From an uncultured Clostridia bacterium (GTDB taxonomy: Bacteria > Bacillota > Clostridia > UBA1381): a stretch of DNA of 13,510 nucleotides. Within the stretch, counting starts at the first letter, position 1. Each line of letters starts with the position of its first letter. Below are positions 13,150-13,510 of the stretch, piece by piece. Location: NCBI GenBank assembly GCA_934487205.1, contig CAKSRS010000065.1, forward strand, positions 1-13,510. Direction: 5' to 3'. The translations under genes and the position numbers were made by a program. The notes beneath the pieces are model-generated. The model had not been told where the DNA came from. It did not search any database and worked only from the letters and a program-made list of their open reading frames with translations.

Positions 13150-13510
13150 GTTTGCCGCTTTTAAAACATTTAAACGGACAGCTGTATTTCTGACGCGTAC
13201 GACCGTTTTCTGAAAACTTGATTGTAAATACCTTTAACATCATAGGCTTTGTCGGATAAAAATGTACATTCCGCTAACGGAAGAAAAGAATTTGCTCTTT
13301 TGAGAATTTCGAGAGTTACAGAACTGTCGGAAACATTAGCCTTAACGGGAGTAGCATCCAAAGCAATAAAAGATGAATCAATCAAAGATAAACCGGCAGC
13401 TTTCAATACCTGCGGTTGCATAACGGTTTGAAGCATATCGTTATCAAATTCACGGATAAATCGGGTGAATTTCGCATAAGAAGGTAATTCACGAGATATG
13501 TCAAAACCGC
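13150..13510 (-). pseudogene. DDE transposase remnant (IS4/IS5-superfamily type) with internal deletion, runs off right edge
   Basis: On the minus strand the frame is open from the right edge through RELPSYAKFTRFIREFDNDM, then SSFIALDATPVKANV, SDSSVTLEILKRANSFLPL and AECTFLSDKAYDVKGIYNQV, to a stop at 13170. ALDATPVKAN carries a first catalytic Asp and FLSDKAYD a second. In related clostridial transposases these blocks are roughly 100 residues apart; here about 35 separate them, so the middle has been deleted in frame. After IYNQV another frame gives NGRTRQKYSCPFKC, the family's usual continuation, which shows a frameshift near 13205; everything beyond is lost at about 13150. The element abuts the stop of the MBL gene. 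The N-terminus lies outside the window. The exact IS family is uncertain. Confidence 0.65.

Overview
The window looks like a piece of chromosome from a low- to mid-GC, endospore-lineage Clostridia (Bacillota). The evidence is a recognisable SigH-type sporulation sigma factor, the ribonuclease Y / YmdB gene pair, a GlgC plus GlgD glycogen pair, a DUF2325/DUF3793 gene pair of the kind found in anaerobic Firmicutes, strong AGGAGG-type ribosome binding sites and near-consensus SigA promoters. I cannot name the species.

Layout. 1-431: 3' end of a gene for a membrane-anchored winged-helix/zinc-ribbon protein that begins before the window. 432-1100: a graveyard with a secretion-signal remnant running straight into a transposase C-terminus, followed by nested inverted repeats. 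1109-1671 (minus): DUF2325 gene, a truncated DUF3793 gene, and their promoter with three palindromes that look like operators. 1689-1988 (minus): small membrane protein. 2158-3218 (plus): sigH and a zinc-ribbon gene. 3330-4120: an IS3-family (IS150-like) element whose orfB has lost its middle. 4123-6728 (minus): rny, an intrinsic terminator, then ymdB and its terminator. 6561-6980: AT-rich divergent promoter region. 6918-11325 (plus): glgB-glgC-glgD operon. 11354-11893: decayed gene for a secreted protein. 11904-13140: terminator, promoter and a lipoprotein with a ComEC-like metallo-beta-lactamase domain and a C-terminal Cys-rich module. 13150-13510 (minus): another transposase remnant with an internal deletion, running off the right edge.

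How it works together. The intact genes are housekeeping and lifestyle functions: transition-state/sporulation control (SigH), mRNA decay and a phosphodiesterase linked to it in Bacillus (RNase Y, YmdB), and glycogen synthesis (GlgB branching enzyme, GlgC ADP-glucose pyrophosphorylase, GlgD non-catalytic partner; glycogen synthase and phosphorylase are not in the window). Between these blocks sit short decayed accessory DNAs. At least three of them (IS3 orfB, the right-edge transposase, the secreted protein at 11.4-11.9 kb) keep recognisable head and tail pieces while the middle is missing or out of frame.

I did not find a convincing undescribed defence or mobile system. The most useful leads are the palindrome-rich operator region of the DUF2325 gene, the secreted metallo-beta-lactamase lipoprotein, the rny start and rny/ymdB terminator, and the signal-peptide/transposase chimera. 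No tRNA, rRNA, CRISPR array or known riboswitch was recognised. All family names come from reading motifs, not from database searches.
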